Assembly (NCBI RefSeq): GCF_004331345.1
Contig: NZ_SJJZ01000004.1
Span: 248,001 to 312,000 of the forward strand
Length of the DNA: 64,000 nt
Reading direction: 5' to 3'
Source of the DNA: Kribbella soli
GTDB lineage: Bacteria > Actinomycetota > Actinomycetes > Propionibacteriales > Kribbellaceae
In this document: positions 32,444 to 41,881 of the stretch, piece by piece
Layout of the letters: every line of letters begins with the position of its first letter
Position numbering within the stretch: the first letter of the stretch is position 1
The notes under the pieces: generated by a model
Seen by the model: the letters and a program-made list of their open reading frames with translations, nothing else
What the model was told of the DNA's origin: nothing
Database searches by the model: none
Program-made: the position numbers and the translations under genes

Positions 32444-35400
32444 ATGCGTAGATCTCCTGTTCTCATCGCAGTACTGGCCGTCGTAGCGGGGGCATTGGCC
32501 GCGGGACCGGCAGCGACCGCGGCACCAGGGCCGGGGGGTGACGGCCTGGAGGTCTACGTCGGCGAACTGGATCCGCAACAGCTGCAGAAGCTGGCGGACA
32601 TCGGCGTGGATCGCGAGGGCCTGACCACCGGCCGGACGGCCGACGGCAAGGCCAAGGTCGAGGTCGTCATCACGGACCGGCAGGCCGACAAGCTCCGCTC
32701 CGACGGCGTCGACCTGAAGGTCAAGAAGGTGAAGGGCCGGGACGCCTCCGACGAGGCCGCCCGGCTCGCCGCGGCCGGCACCGTGTTCCGCCCGTACAGC
32801 GGGTCCGGCGGCCTCGCTGAGGAGCTGAGCACGACAGCCGCCGCCAATCCGGCCTTGGCCAAGTTGGTCCGGATCGGTACGACGGTGCAGGGCAAGCCGA
32901 TGTACGCCGTCAAGGTGACCAAGGACGCCCGCTCGTTGACGGACGGCGCGCGCCGGTCGGTGCTGTACATGGGCGCCCAGCACGCGCGCGAGTGGATCAC
33001 CCCCGAGATGGTCCGCCGGCTGCTGCACCACGTCCTCGACAACTACGGCAGCAACGCCGAGATCACCAAGCTGGTCAACACCACCGAGCTGTGGTTCATG
33101 CCGGTGGCCAACCCGGACGGCTACGACTACACGTTCACCGGGGACCGGCTGTGGCGGAAGAACCTGCGCGACAACAACGGTGACGGGGTCATCGCGCCCG
33201 GCGACGGGATCGACCTGAACCGCAACCTCGCGACCAAGTGGGGTTACGACAACGAGGGCTCGTCTCCCGACCCGAACAGTGACACCTACCGCGGCACCGG
33301 CCCGAACTCCGAGCCGGAGACCAAGGCCCTCGACGGGCTGTTCAGCCGGGTCCGCTTCACCGAGCTGATCAACTACCACTCGGCCGCACAGCTCCTGCTG
33401 TACGGCGTCGGCTGGCAGGTCAACACGCCCTCGCCGGACGACATCGTCTCCGCGGCGATGACCGGTGACGACGCGAACCCGGCCGTCCCCGGCTACGACC
33501 CGGACGTCTCCGCCGAGCTCTACACCACCAACGGCGAGACCGACGGACACGCCACAAACAAGTACGGCACCCTGGCGTTCACGCCGGAGATGTCGACCTG
33601 CCAGACCGCGTCGGCCGTCGATCCCAACGACGAATGGCTGCCGGCGGACTGCGTCAGCGTCTTCACGTTCCCCGACGACGAGGGCCTGATCCAGGCCGAG
33701 TTCGCCAAGAACATCCCGTTCGCGCTGTCGGTCGCGAAGTCCGCCCAGGACCCCGACGACCCGGTCTCCGTGGTCGGCCAGAAGGCCGCCGACCTGGTCG
33801 CCGACCCGTTCACGGTCTCGTACGGCACCACCCAGCCGGTCGCGGTCACGGCCAAGCGGGCGTTGAAGAACCTTCGGATCAACTACCGGATCAACGGCGG
33901 CGACGCCATCGACGACAAGGTGTCGGAGTGGCAGGGCGGCGAGCGGTACGGCGACTCCGACGACCACTACTACGCCGAGTTCCGCGGGACTGTCCGCCGT
34001 ACCAAGCCTGGTGACTCCGTCGAGGTGTGGTTCACCGGCAGCAAGGTGGGGACCGGAGCGGTCAGCAGTGATCACTTCACCTACAAGGTCGCCACCGACA
34101 TCGGTGGGCAGGTCCTCATCCTGGCCGCTGAGGACGTCACCGGCCTCAGCCCGGCCCAGGGCGTCGCCACCGCCAAGTACGCCGACGAGTACGCCGCGGC
34201 ACTCGCCGCGAACGGGATCTCTTCGGACGTGTACGACGTGGACGCCAACAACCGGACCGCGCCGCACCATCTCGGCGTTCTCTCGCACTACAAGGCGATC
34301 GTGTGGGAGACCGGCGACGACATCATCCCGCGGGAAGTCGGCCAAGTCGGAGGTACGGCGGCCGAACTGGCGCTCGATCTCGAGCTGTCCGTCCGCGATT
34401 ACCTCAACGAGGGCGGAAAGCTCCTGCACACAGGGAAGTACGCCAGCTACGCGAGCAGTCAGGACGGCGCGTACTGGTACAACCCGTTCGAGGAGCAGCA
34501 GGGCGAGTGCACCACGCCAACGGTGTACCCGTGTATCCAGCTGCTGAACGACTTCGAGCAGTACTGGCTCGGTGCCTACAGCTACGTCGACAACAGCGGT
34601 AGCGACGCCAACGGGGACCCGTTCCCCATCCGCGGAGTGTCCGGCGCGTTCAACGGGTACGCCGGAACTCTCAACGGCGGCGACTCCGCGAACAACCAGA
34701 ACCACACAGCGGCGTTCGTCCTGACGTCAAGTGTGTTGCCGGCGGCACAGTTCCCGCAGTTCGCCAGCTCGGCGCCACTGAAGTGGGATCGGCCCGGCGC
34801 CGCGCCGTTCGAGCCGGTCACAGGTTCGCAGTACGTGTACAGCCAGCGAGGCGACATCAGCTACAAACGGCTGACCCGCACAGTGGATCTGGCCGACGTG
34901 ACGGCGAGTTCCTTGCCGTCGCTGTCGTTCAAGACCTCCTACGACACCGAAGCCGACTGGGACTACGTGTTCGTCGAGGCCCACACCGTGGGTCAGGACG
35001 ACTGGACGACACTGCCGGACCTGAACGGTCACACGTCGCAGGACACGGGCCAGAGTTGTCCGGCCGGTTGGGCAGTTCTGCATCCGCAGCTCCTGCACTA
35101 CCAGGGCGCGGACTGTTCACCGGGCGGCACCACCGGAGGCTGGTATGCGGCAACGGGTTCCAGCGCGGGCTGGCAGGACTGGAAGGTCGATCTCGCGCCG
35201 TACGCCGGGAAGCAGGTCGAACTCTCGATCAGCTACGTCAGTGACTGGAGCACCCAGGGTCTCGGTGTCTTCGTCGACGACACCACGGTCACGGCCGGCA
35301 CGACCGTGCAGACGTCGTTCGAGACCGACCTCGGCGGCTGGACGGTGGCCGGTCCACCACCTGGCTCCGCGGCGAACCCGAACGACTGGATCCGCACCAC

Positions 35401-35539
35401 GACCGCCTTCATCGAAGGAGCCGGCGTCACGACCAGAGACACCGTGTACGTCGGGTTCGGCGCCGAGGGTCTCACCACGCAGGCGATGCGCAACGACCTG
35501 GTCCGCAGGTCGATGATTCACCTGTTCAGCTCGCCGTAG
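32444..35539 (+). CDS. Secreted M14 zinc carboxypeptidase with large C-terminal region
   Basis: A 1031-residue exported protease. The signal peptide (1-27) ends at ATAAPG. An N-terminal prodomain-like part is followed by the M14 domain. Zinc ligands are H180 and E183 in QHAREW and H312 in NYHSAAQ; the catalytic glutamate is in AFTPEMSTC. About 550 residues follow, including a DJ-1/ThuA-like segment and a region resembling the immune inhibitor A C-terminus (DWDYVFVEAHT). ATG follows GGGGAGGGG. Probably digests extracellular peptides. Confidence 0.9.
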   Translation: MRRSPVLIAVLAVVAGALAAGPAATAAPGPGGDGLEVYVGELDPQQLQKLADIGVDREGLTTGRTADGKAKVEVVITDRQADKLRSDGVDLKVKKVKGRDASDEAARLAAAGTVFRPYSGSGGLAEELSTTAAANPALAKLVRIGTTVQGKPMYAVKVTKDARSLTDGARRSVLYMGAQHAREWITPEMVRRLLHHVLDNYGSNAEITKLVNTTELWFMPVANPDGYDYTFTGDRLWRKNLRDNNGDGVIAPGDGIDLNRNLATKWGYDNEGSSPDPNSDTYRGTGPNSEPETKALDGLFSRVRFTELINYHSAAQLLLYGVGWQVNTPSPDDIVSAAMTGDDANPAVPGYDPDVSAELYTTNGETDGHATNKYGTLAFTPEMSTCQTASAVDPNDEWLPADCVSVFTFPDDEGLIQAEFAKNIPFALSVAKSAQDPDDPVSVVGQKAADLVADPFTVSYGTTQPVAVTAKRALKNLRINYRINGGDAIDDKVSEWQGGERYGDSDDHYYAEFRGTVRRTKPGDSVEVWFTGSKVGTGAVSSDHFTYKVATDIGGQVLILAAEDVTGLSPAQGVATAKYADEYAAALAANGISSDVYDVDANNRTAPHHLGVLSHYKAIVWETGDDIIPREVGQVGGTAAELALDLELSVRDYLNEGGKLLHTGKYASYASSQDGAYWYNPFEEQQGECTTPTVYPCIQLLNDFEQYWLGAYSYVDNSGSDANGDPFPIRGVSGAFNGYAGTLNGGDSANNQNHTAAFVLTSSVLPAAQFPQFASSAPLKWDRPGAAPFEPVTGSQYVYSQRGDISYKRLTRTVDLADVTASSLPSLSFKTSYDTEADWDYVFVEAHTVGQDDWTTLPDLNGHTSQDTGQSCPAGWAVLHPQLLHYQGADCSPGGTTGGWYAATGSSAGWQDWKVDLAPYAGKQVELSISYVSDWSTQGLGVFVDDTTVTAGTTVQTSFETDLGGWTVAGPPPGSAANPNDWIRTTTAFIEGAGVTTRDTVYVGFGAEGLTTQAMRNDLVRRSMIHLFSSP

Positions 35540-35542
35540 CCG

Positions 35543-35579
35543 ACCGGCCGCCCTGGTCCACGCGACCAGGGCGGCCGGT
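35543..35579. terminator. Bidirectional terminator after the M14 gene
   Basis: A perfect 16-base stem ACCGGCCGCCCTGGTC/GACCAGGGCGGCCGGT with a five-base loop, three bases after the M14 stop and two bases before the end of the facing small gene. A strong factor-independent-type hairpin serving both strands. Confidence 0.9.
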
Positions 35580-35581
35580 TC

Positions 35582-35790
35582 CTACCAGCGGAAAGTGAGC
35601 GTTTCCGCCGGCAACCGCTCACGCACGTCGCACACCAGATCGGTCAGCAGGTCGGCCAGTTCCTGGTCGGTGTGCCCCACCAGCTGATCGAGCTCTTGCT
35701 CTGGTCCCGGTCGACCGCCCGTCCGGCCCACCACCAAACCAGCGCGGCGAGTACGACGACCACCGCGACGACGATCCCCAGAGTTCGCAT
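35582..35790 (-). pseudogene. Small membrane protein gene split by a one-base frameshift
   Basis: The ATG at 35790 opens MRTLGIVVAVVVVLAALVWW and a charged AGRAVDRDQ, a clean single-helix N-terminus, but the frame stops at 35644. Shifting frame near 35695-35702 gives EQELDQLVGHTDQELADLL, then TDLVCDVRERLPAETLTFRW and a stop at 35582 next to the terminator. Both halves look protein-like and fit one another as a membrane anchor plus amphipathic tail. A one-base loss, either natural or a sequencing error, would join them. I do not recognise the family. Confidence 0.55.
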
Positions 35791-35902
35791 GGGACTAACC
35801 AAGCACAGCCCGGTGGCAACCTGAAGGACACTTCAAGGCCCCGCACCTGTCGACAGGGCATCGACGCCGTGTCACGAGAGTGTCGCCCAGGGTTCATGGT
35901 CG

Positions 35903-37045
35903 GTGAGGAACCTTCGAGATGTGCGAATCGTGATGGTGGCCGAGACCTTCCTGCCGCAGATCAATGGCGTGGCGAACACGGCTCGCCACGTCGCCGACCG
36001 GCTGCGTGCCCGCGGGCACGAGCTGCTGATCATCGCCCCCGGTCCGGGTCCCGACAGCTACGGTGACGTCCCGGTGCTCCGGGCGCGGAGTTTCCGTACG
36101 CCGGGCTACAAGGAGTACCCGGTCGGCCTGCCGGATCCGTCGATCGAGCGGGCGATGGCCGAGTTCCGGCCCGACCTGGTGCATCTCGCCTCGCCGTTCA
36201 TCATCGGCGCGTACGGGCTGCGGGCGGCCCGCAAGCTCGGCGTACCGACGGTCGCGATCTTCCAGACCGACATCGCCGGCTTCGCCCGCCAGTACCCCTG
36301 GTACGCCGCCGCGGACCGCGGGATCTGGCGCTGGGTGAGCCGCACGCACTCGCGCGCCGACCGCACCCTCGCGCCCTCGACCTCGGCCGTTGACGCGCTG
36401 GTGCAGCGCGGCGTACCGCGGGTGTACCGGTGGGGGCGCGGTGTGAACCTCGACCTGTTCGATCCGTCGAACCGGGACGAGCACTGGCGCCGGGAGATCT
36501 CCCCGGACGGCAAGCCGATCGTCGGGTACGTCGGCCGGTTGGCGGCCGAGAAGAAGGTCCGGCGGCTCGCGGAGCTGACCGACCTGGACTGCCGGATCGT
36601 GATCGTCGGCGACGGGCCGGACCGCGCGTCCCTGGAACACGCGTTGCCGACGGCAACGTTCCTCGGGATGCGCCGGGGCGCCGACCTGGCGTCGATCTTC
36701 GCCGGGCTGGACGTGTTCGTGCACACCGGCGAGCACGAGACGTTCTGCCAGACGATCCAGGAGGCGCAGGCCTCCGGCGTCGCGACCGTCGGCCCGGCCG
36801 CGGGCGGCCCGCTCGACCTGATCCACCCGGGCGAGAACGGTCTGCTGTTCGAGCCCGGCAAAACCGGGTCGCTGCGGGACGCGGTGAAGACGTTGCTGGA
36901 CCACCCCACGGCTCGCGGGCGGATGGCCGCGAGCGGCCTGCAGCGCGTGCAGTCGCGCACCTGGCCGGCCGTCGTCGACGACCTCGTCGACCGCCACTAC
37001 GCCGAAGTACTCCGCGACGCTGCCGCGGTACGGCGAGTCGCATGA
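35903..37045 (+). CDS. GT4 glycosyltransferase, MgtA-like
   Basis: A 380-residue GT-B fold glycosyltransferase. The N-terminal nucleotide-independent domain begins IVMVAETFLPQINGVANTA, and the C-terminal donor domain has VGYVGRLAAEKKVRRL and the E(x7)E-type segment HTGEHETFCQTIQEAQASG. This closely resembles actinobacterial MgtA-type mannosyltransferases that add mannose from GDP-mannose to a glycolipid at the membrane face. Starts at GTG 35903 or GTG 35921 are possible. The leader contains the palindrome CCTGTCGACAGG (35846-35857). The next gene overlaps it by ATGA. Confidence 0.85.
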   Translation: MRNLRDVRIVMVAETFLPQINGVANTARHVADRLRARGHELLIIAPGPGPDSYGDVPVLRARSFRTPGYKEYPVGLPDPSIERAMAEFRPDLVHLASPFIIGAYGLRAARKLGVPTVAIFQTDIAGFARQYPWYAAADRGIWRWVSRTHSRADRTLAPSTSAVDALVQRGVPRVYRWGRGVNLDLFDPSNRDEHWRREISPDGKPIVGYVGRLAAEKKVRRLAELTDLDCRIVIVGDGPDRASLEHALPTATFLGMRRGADLASIFAGLDVFVHTGEHETFCQTIQEAQASGVATVGPAAGGPLDLIHPGENGLLFEPGKTGSLRDAVKTLLDHPTARGRMAASGLQRVQSRTWPAVVDDLVDRHYAEVLRDAAAVRRVA

Positions 37046-38241
37046 GTGGACTGAGGATCGCTCAGCTGGCCAACTTCGTCGGGCCGACGTCCGGTGGGAT
37101 GCGGACCGCGATCGAGCACATCGGCCAGGGGTACGTCGAGGCCGGCGCCGAGCGGATCGTGATCACGCCGGGCGAGAAGGACTCCGTCGTCGAGACCGAA
37201 CTGGGCACGATCGTCCGGGTCAAGGCGCCGAAGGTGAGCGGCGGCTACCGGCTGATCACGACGCCGTGGACTGTGATCGACGTACTGAAGAGGTTCCGGC
37301 CGACCACGGTCGAGATCTCCGACAAGTCGACCCTGCTCCCGGTGGCACGCTGGGCCCGCAAGAACGACATCGGCACCGTGTTGTTCAGCCACGAGCGGCT
37401 GGACGCGATGCTGGCGCTCGGCGCGGCCCGCCCGGGCCAACTCGGCGGCAACGACGTACTGCGGCCCGGCCGGATGCTCGGCGAGCGCCCGGTGAAGTGG
37501 GGCGCCGACGGGGTCAAGTACAGCCAGCTCGGCATGGTCGCGACCGTCGCCGCGCTGTACAAGATCCTCGGCCGCACGTACGACGCCGTGGTGGTCACCT
37601 CGCGCTACGCGGCGGCCGAGTTCGACGAGGTGACGACGCCGCTGGTGCGGATCCCGCTCGGGGTCGACCTCGACACGTTCCACCCGTCGCTGGGTGCACC
37701 GGCCGATGACGGCGTACTCAAGCTGGTGCACGCCGGCCGCCTCTCCCGCGAGAAGAGCCCGCATCTCGCGGTCGCCACCGCCGCCGAACTGCACCGCCGC
37801 GGCGTGAACGTGCGGATGGACGTGTACGGCACCGGCCCGCATCTCGACGAGCTGATCGAGATCGCCGGGGACGCGCCGGTCACCTTCCACGGGTACGTCG
37901 ACGGCCGCCGTACCCTCGCCAAGCACCTCGCCGAGGCCGACGTCGCCCTGTCCGTCTGCCCCGGCGAAACCTTCGGCCTGGCCGTCCTCGAAGCCCTCGC
38001 CGCCGGCACCCCGGTAGTCACCGCGAACACCGGCGGCGCCCGCGAACTCGTCGACGAAACCTGCGGCCGCTGGGCCCCCGCCAACCCCGCAGCCCTCGCC
38101 GACGCCACCCTCGCCCTGGCCAACCTCCCCAACCGCCGCCCCGCCGCCCGCGACCGCGCCGAGCTCTACAACTGGAACACTTGTGTCCAGCACATGCTCG
38201 CCCTCCACACCCGCCTCACCCAGGCGCGGATGGCCGCTTAG
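37042..38241 (+). CDS. GT4 glycosyltransferase, second of pair
   Basis: A 399-residue GT-B glycosyltransferase. The acceptor domain starts LRIAQLANFVGPTSGGMRTAIEH. The donor domain has LVHAGRLSREKSPHLAVATA, the segment DVYGTGPHLDELIEIAGDAP, and CPGETFGLAVLEALAAGTPVV with the conserved glutamates. The ATG overlaps the stop of the preceding transferase (ATGA), so the two make a coupled pair, probably sequential steps in one glycolipid or phosphatidylinositol mannoside-like product. It ends overlapping the facing gene by four bases. Confidence 0.85.
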   Translation: MSGLRIAQLANFVGPTSGGMRTAIEHIGQGYVEAGAERIVITPGEKDSVVETELGTIVRVKAPKVSGGYRLITTPWTVIDVLKRFRPTTVEISDKSTLLPVARWARKNDIGTVLFSHERLDAMLALGAARPGQLGGNDVLRPGRMLGERPVKWGADGVKYSQLGMVATVAALYKILGRTYDAVVVTSRYAAAEFDEVTTPLVRIPLGVDLDTFHPSLGAPADDGVLKLVHAGRLSREKSPHLAVATAAELHRRGVNVRMDVYGTGPHLDELIEIAGDAPVTFHGYVDGRRTLAKHLAEADVALSVCPGETFGLAVLEALAAGTPVVTANTGGARELVDETCGRWAPANPAALADATLALANLPNRRPAARDRAELYNWNTCVQHMLALHTRLTQARMAA

Positions 38242-39053
38242 GTCAGGTGGTCGTAGTCGCCTCGGGTCCAGGCTGCGTGGCGGTCGGCGGAGCGGCGTAC
38301 GACGGCCTTGGCGTCGACCGGGATCACCGAACCGAAGTTGTTGTAGAGGCGGTCGTACTCGAAGGGGTCGAGGGAGCGGGCCACCCGGTCGACGACCGCG
38401 CCGGACAGCGGGATGCGGTTGGGGTAGCTGCGCATGAAGCTGACCGAGGTGCGGTCGGGGTTCGCGAAGATGGTGTCGCCGGACAGGATCACTCCCTTGC
38501 CCTCGGCACCGTTCGCCCAGTGCACGACCGCGCTGCCGGGGAAGTGACCGCCGGGCTGGAGGACGGTCACTCCGGGTAGCGGCGTGAGCTGCCCGGACCA
38601 GGTCTCGATCACCGCGTCCGGACGCGCGACCCACTCCTTGTCGGCCTCCGAGACATACACCGGTACGTTGCCCAGGCGGTGGCTCCACTCGACCTGGACG
38701 CCGTACATGTGCGGGTGGCTGGCGACGATCGCGACTACGTCGCCGAGCTCCCGGATCCGGCGTACGGCGTCGTCGTCCAGGTACCCGATCGGGTCCCAGA
38801 GCAGGTTGCCCTCGGACGTTGTCACCAGCATCGACTGCTGCCCGATCCCCACCGGCGGCTTCGAGCGGACGCCGTACAGGCCGGGCTCGACCTCGTCGAG
38901 GGTGACCTCGGTGCCGGCCGCGGCCAGCTCCTCCAGCGTGGTCCAGTGCTGCCCGTCGGCGGGCACCCACTGCCGCTCGTCGGCGCAGATCGCGCACACC
39001 TCGACCTGCTCCGAGTGCTCGACCGCACAGGTCGCACAGATCCAGAAACTCAC
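38238..39053 (-). CDS. Metallo-beta-lactamase-fold protein with N-terminal zinc ribbon
   Basis: A 271-residue protein. An N-terminal ribbon carries two CxxC pairs, CATC and CAIC, near residues 6-23, like a rubredoxin-type zinc finger. The rest has the MBL fold: IVASHPHMYG at the first metal site, QPGGHFPGSAVVHW and LSGDTIF. The usual HxHxDH is HPHMYG here, so two ligands are missing. The GTG is chosen because GGGGAG lies seven bases upstream. The function is unknown. It is divergent from the sdh operon. Confidence 0.75.
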   Translation of the reverse strand: MSFWICATCAVEHSEQVEVCAICADERQWVPADGQHWTTLEELAAAGTEVTLDEVEPGLYGVRSKPPVGIGQQSMLVTTSEGNLLWDPIGYLDDDAVRRIRELGDVVAIVASHPHMYGVQVEWSHRLGNVPVYVSEADKEWVARPDAVIETWSGQLTPLPGVTVLQPGGHFPGSAVVHWANGAEGKGVILSGDTIFANPDRTSVSFMRSYPNRIPLSGAVVDRVARSLDPFEYDRLYNNFGSVIPVDAKAVVRRSADRHAAWTRGDYDHLT

Positions 39054-39279
39054 TGTAGTTCTCCCCTTCGATTCCGATGTGCCGTCAGCCAAAGCGTTCA
39101 AGCGCAGTTGAAGTCAAGTGCATCGGAGGCTCACCGTCGAGGGCCACTGCGGGGCCTGCTCGATGGGCCACTACGCGACCGATCTCACATCTGTCAGGCC
39201 AATTCGGGGCTGATCGCGGGACTAGCATCGAACCGGCTTGGTTTTCTCCGGGCCGAGAGACGTTCGATCGGAGGACGGT

Positions 39280-39657
39280 TTGCCCAGCAAACCAGCCGGC
39301 ACGCTCTACCGCGGCCGGGAGGGCATGTGGTCATGGGTCGCGCACCGGATCACCGGTGTCGGGATCTTCTTCTTCCTGCTGGTGCACGTGCTGGACACCG
39401 CACTGGTGCGGGTCTCGCCGGAGGCCTACAACGAGGTCATCGGCACCTACAAGAACCCGATCGTCGGTTTGCTCGAGGTCGGCCTGGTGGCGGCGATCCT
39501 GTTCCACGCGTTCAACGGCGTCCGGCTGATCCTGGTGGACTTCTGGGCCAAGGGCCCGCGCTACCAGCGGCAGCTGATGATCGGCGTCGGCGTGCTCTGG
39601 GTGGTGCTGTTCGTGCCGTTCGTCATCCGGCATCTGACCCACGTGTTCGGAGGCTGA
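39280..39657 (+). CDS. sdhC: Succinate dehydrogenase cytochrome b556 subunit
   Basis: A 125-residue membrane anchor of complex II with three helices. The family segment is AGTLYRGREGMWSWVAHRIT, and a haem histidine is likely in FHAFNGVRLIL. The TTG start is preceded by GGAGG (39270-39274) at a spacing of 5. It heads sdhCDAB. TAGCAT (39223-39228) is a possible -10; the upstream 226 bases up to the divergent MBL gene hold no gene. Confidence 0.9.
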   Translation: MPSKPAGTLYRGREGMWSWVAHRITGVGIFFFLLVHVLDTALVRVSPEAYNEVIGTYKNPIVGLLEVGLVAAILFHAFNGVRLILVDFWAKGPRYQRQLMIGVGVLWVVLFVPFVIRHLTHVFGG

Positions 39658-39658
39658 G

Positions 39659-40114
39659 ATGAGCGAGATCGCTGCCCCGAGGTCCAGTTCCCGCGCCCGC
39701 AAGCTGAAGGGCGGCGGCCGGAACCGTTCCGGGCAGACCAACTTCGAGCTCTACAGCTGGCTGTTCATGCGGCTGTCCGGGCTCGCCCTCGTCATCCTGG
39801 TGCTCGGGCACCTGTTCGTGAACCTGATGCTCGGCGGCGGGATCACCGCGCTGGACTTCGGCTTCGTGGCCGGCAAGTGGGCCAACCCGCTGTGGCAGGT
39901 CTGGGACCTGCTGATGCTGTGGCTGGCGATGCTGCACGGCACCAACGGGCTGCGCACGATCATCAACGACTACGCCGAGAAGGACCAGACCCGGTTCTGG
40001 CTCAAGGCCTTGCTGATCACGGCGGCGATCGTGATCGTCGTCCTCGGCACCCTGGTGATCTTCACGTTCGACCCCTGCCTCGACCCCAACAGCACGTTGA
40101 CGGTCTGCAAGTAA
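39659..40114 (+). CDS. sdhD: Succinate dehydrogenase hydrophobic anchor subunit
   Basis: A 151-residue subunit with a basic N-terminus (SSSRARKLKGGGRNRSGQ) and three membrane helices. LVILVLGHLFVNLML and LAMLHGTNGLRTII contain the haem and quinone-site histidines. It starts one base after sdhC ends. Confidence 0.9.
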   Translation: MSEIAAPRSSSRARKLKGGGRNRSGQTNFELYSWLFMRLSGLALVILVLGHLFVNLMLGGGITALDFGFVAGKWANPLWQVWDLLMLWLAMLHGTNGLRTIINDYAEKDQTRFWLKALLITAAIVIVVLGTLVIFTFDPCLDPNSTLTVCK

Positions 40115-40138
40115 GACTGTGCACATTTAAGGACTGGA

Positions 40139-41881
40139 ATGCAGCAGCATCAGTACGACGTCATCATCGTCGGCGCGGGCGGGGCCGGAATGCGGGCCGC
40201 CCTCGAGTCGAGCACGCGGACCCGTACCGCCGTACTCACCAAGCTCTACCCGACCCGTTCGCACACCGGCGCTGCCCAGGGCGGTATGTGCGCCGCGCTG
40301 GCGAACGTCGAGGAGGACAACTGGGAGTGGCACACCTTCGACACGGTCAAGGGCGGCGACTTCCTGGTCGACCAGGACGCGGCCGAGGTGATGTGCCGCG
40401 AGGCCGTCGACGCGGTTCTCGACCTGGAGAAGATGGGCCTGCCGTTCAACCGGACCGCCGAGGGCAAGATCGACCAGCGGTTCTTCGGCGGCCACACCCG
40501 CAACCACGGTGAGGCCGTCGTACGCCGGTCCTGCTTCGCGGCCGACCGTACCGGTCACATGATCCTGCAGACGCTGTACCAGCAGTGCATCAAGCAGAAC
40601 GTCGAGTTCTTCAACGAGTACTACGTTCTCGACCTGCTCATGACCGACGGCAAGGCGAGCGGCGTGGTCGCGTACGAGCTGGCGACCGGCGAGCTGCACG
40701 TGTTCTCCGCCAAGTCCGTGATCTTCGCGTCGGGCGGTTTCGGCAAGGTCTTCCGTACGACGTCCAACGCGCACACCCTGACCGGTGACGGGATGGGCAT
40801 CGTGTGGCGCAAGGGCCTGCCGCTGGAGGACATGGAGTTCTTCCAGTTCCACCCGACCGGCCTGGCGGGTCTCGGCGTACTGCTGTCGGAGGCGGCCCGT
40901 GGTGAGGGCGGCATCCTGCGGAACGCCGACAACGAACGCTTCATGGAACGGTATGCCCCGACCGTGAAGGACCTCGCGCCCCGCGACATGGTCGCGCGGG
41001 CGATGGCGAACGAAGTACGGGAAGGTCGTGGCTGCGGGCCCGACAAGGCCTACGTGATGCTCGACCTGACGCACCTGGAGCCCGCGCACATCGACGCGAA
41101 GCTGCCGGACATCACCGAGTTCGCCCGGACCTACCTGGGTGTGGAGCCGTACACCGAGCAGATCCCGGTGTTCCCGACCGCGCACTACGCGATGGGCGGC
41201 ATCCCGACCAACATCAAGGGCGAGGCGCTGGCCAACAACGAGGACGTGATCCCGGGCCTGTACGCCGCCGGTGAGGTCGCCTGCGTCTCGGTGCACGGTG
41301 CGAACCGGCTGGGTACCAACTCGCTGCTCGACATCAACGTGTTCGGCCGCCGGGCCGGGATCGCCGCCGCGGAGTACGCCGCGACGGCCGAGTTCGAGGA
41401 GCTGCCGGCGGACCCGTCGGCGTACGTCGTGGAGCTTGTCGAGGGCCTGCGTAACTCGACCGGCGAGGAGCGGATCGCCGCGATCCGGTCCGACCTGCAG
41501 GCAACGATGGACCTGAACGCCCAGGTGTACCGCACCGAAGGCTCGCTGAAGCAGGCGCTCATCGACATCGAGGCGCTGAAGCTCCGGTTCGCCAATGTCG
41601 CCGTCCAGGACAAGGGCAAGCGGTTCAACACCGATCTGCTGGAGGCCGTCGAGCTCGGGTTCCTGCTCGACCTGGCCGAGGTGCTGGTGGTGTCCGCGCT
41701 GGAGCGCAAGGAGTCCCGCGGCGGGCACTTCCGCGAGGACTACGACAAGCGCGACGACGTCAACTTCATGCGGCACACGATGGCGTACCGCGAGGTCGAT
41801 GCTGACGGCAACGAGACGATCCGGCTCGACTACAAGCCGGTCGTGCAGACCCGCTACAAGCCGATGGAGCGCAAGTACTGA
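40139..41881 (+). CDS. sdhA: Succinate dehydrogenase flavoprotein subunit
   Basis: A 580-residue FAD subunit of complex II that oxidises succinate to fumarate. The dinucleotide motif is DVIIVGAGGAGMRAALE, and the covalent FAD histidine is in RSHTGAAQGGMCAAL. The capping domain and the active-site segment MGGIPTNIKGEAL follow, then HGANRLGTNSLLDINVFGRRAG. It is 24 bases after sdhD. The length and motifs are normal. Confidence 0.97.
   Translation: MQQHQYDVIIVGAGGAGMRAALESSTRTRTAVLTKLYPTRSHTGAAQGGMCAALANVEEDNWEWHTFDTVKGGDFLVDQDAAEVMCREAVDAVLDLEKMGLPFNRTAEGKIDQRFFGGHTRNHGEAVVRRSCFAADRTGHMILQTLYQQCIKQNVEFFNEYYVLDLLMTDGKASGVVAYELATGELHVFSAKSVIFASGGFGKVFRTTSNAHTLTGDGMGIVWRKGLPLEDMEFFQFHPTGLAGLGVLLSEAARGEGGILRNADNERFMERYAPTVKDLAPRDMVARAMANEVREGRGCGPDKAYVMLDLTHLEPAHIDAKLPDITEFARTYLGVEPYTEQIPVFPTAHYAMGGIPTNIKGEALANNEDVIPGLYAAGEVACVSVHGANRLGTNSLLDINVFGRRAGIAAAEYAATAEFEELPADPSAYVVELVEGLRNSTGEERIAAIRSDLQATMDLNAQVYRTEGSLKQALIDIEALKLRFANVAVQDKGKRFNTDLLEAVELGFLLDLAEVLVVSALERKESRGGHFREDYDKRDDVNFMRHTMAYREVDADGNETIRLDYKPVVQTRYKPMERKY

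Noticed and set aside
35619-35897. 92-codon minus-strand open frame in the M14/glycosyltransferase gap
   Set aside because: Arginine/glycine/serine-rich translation without structure; the better protein-like reading is the frameshifted small membrane gene in the other two frames.
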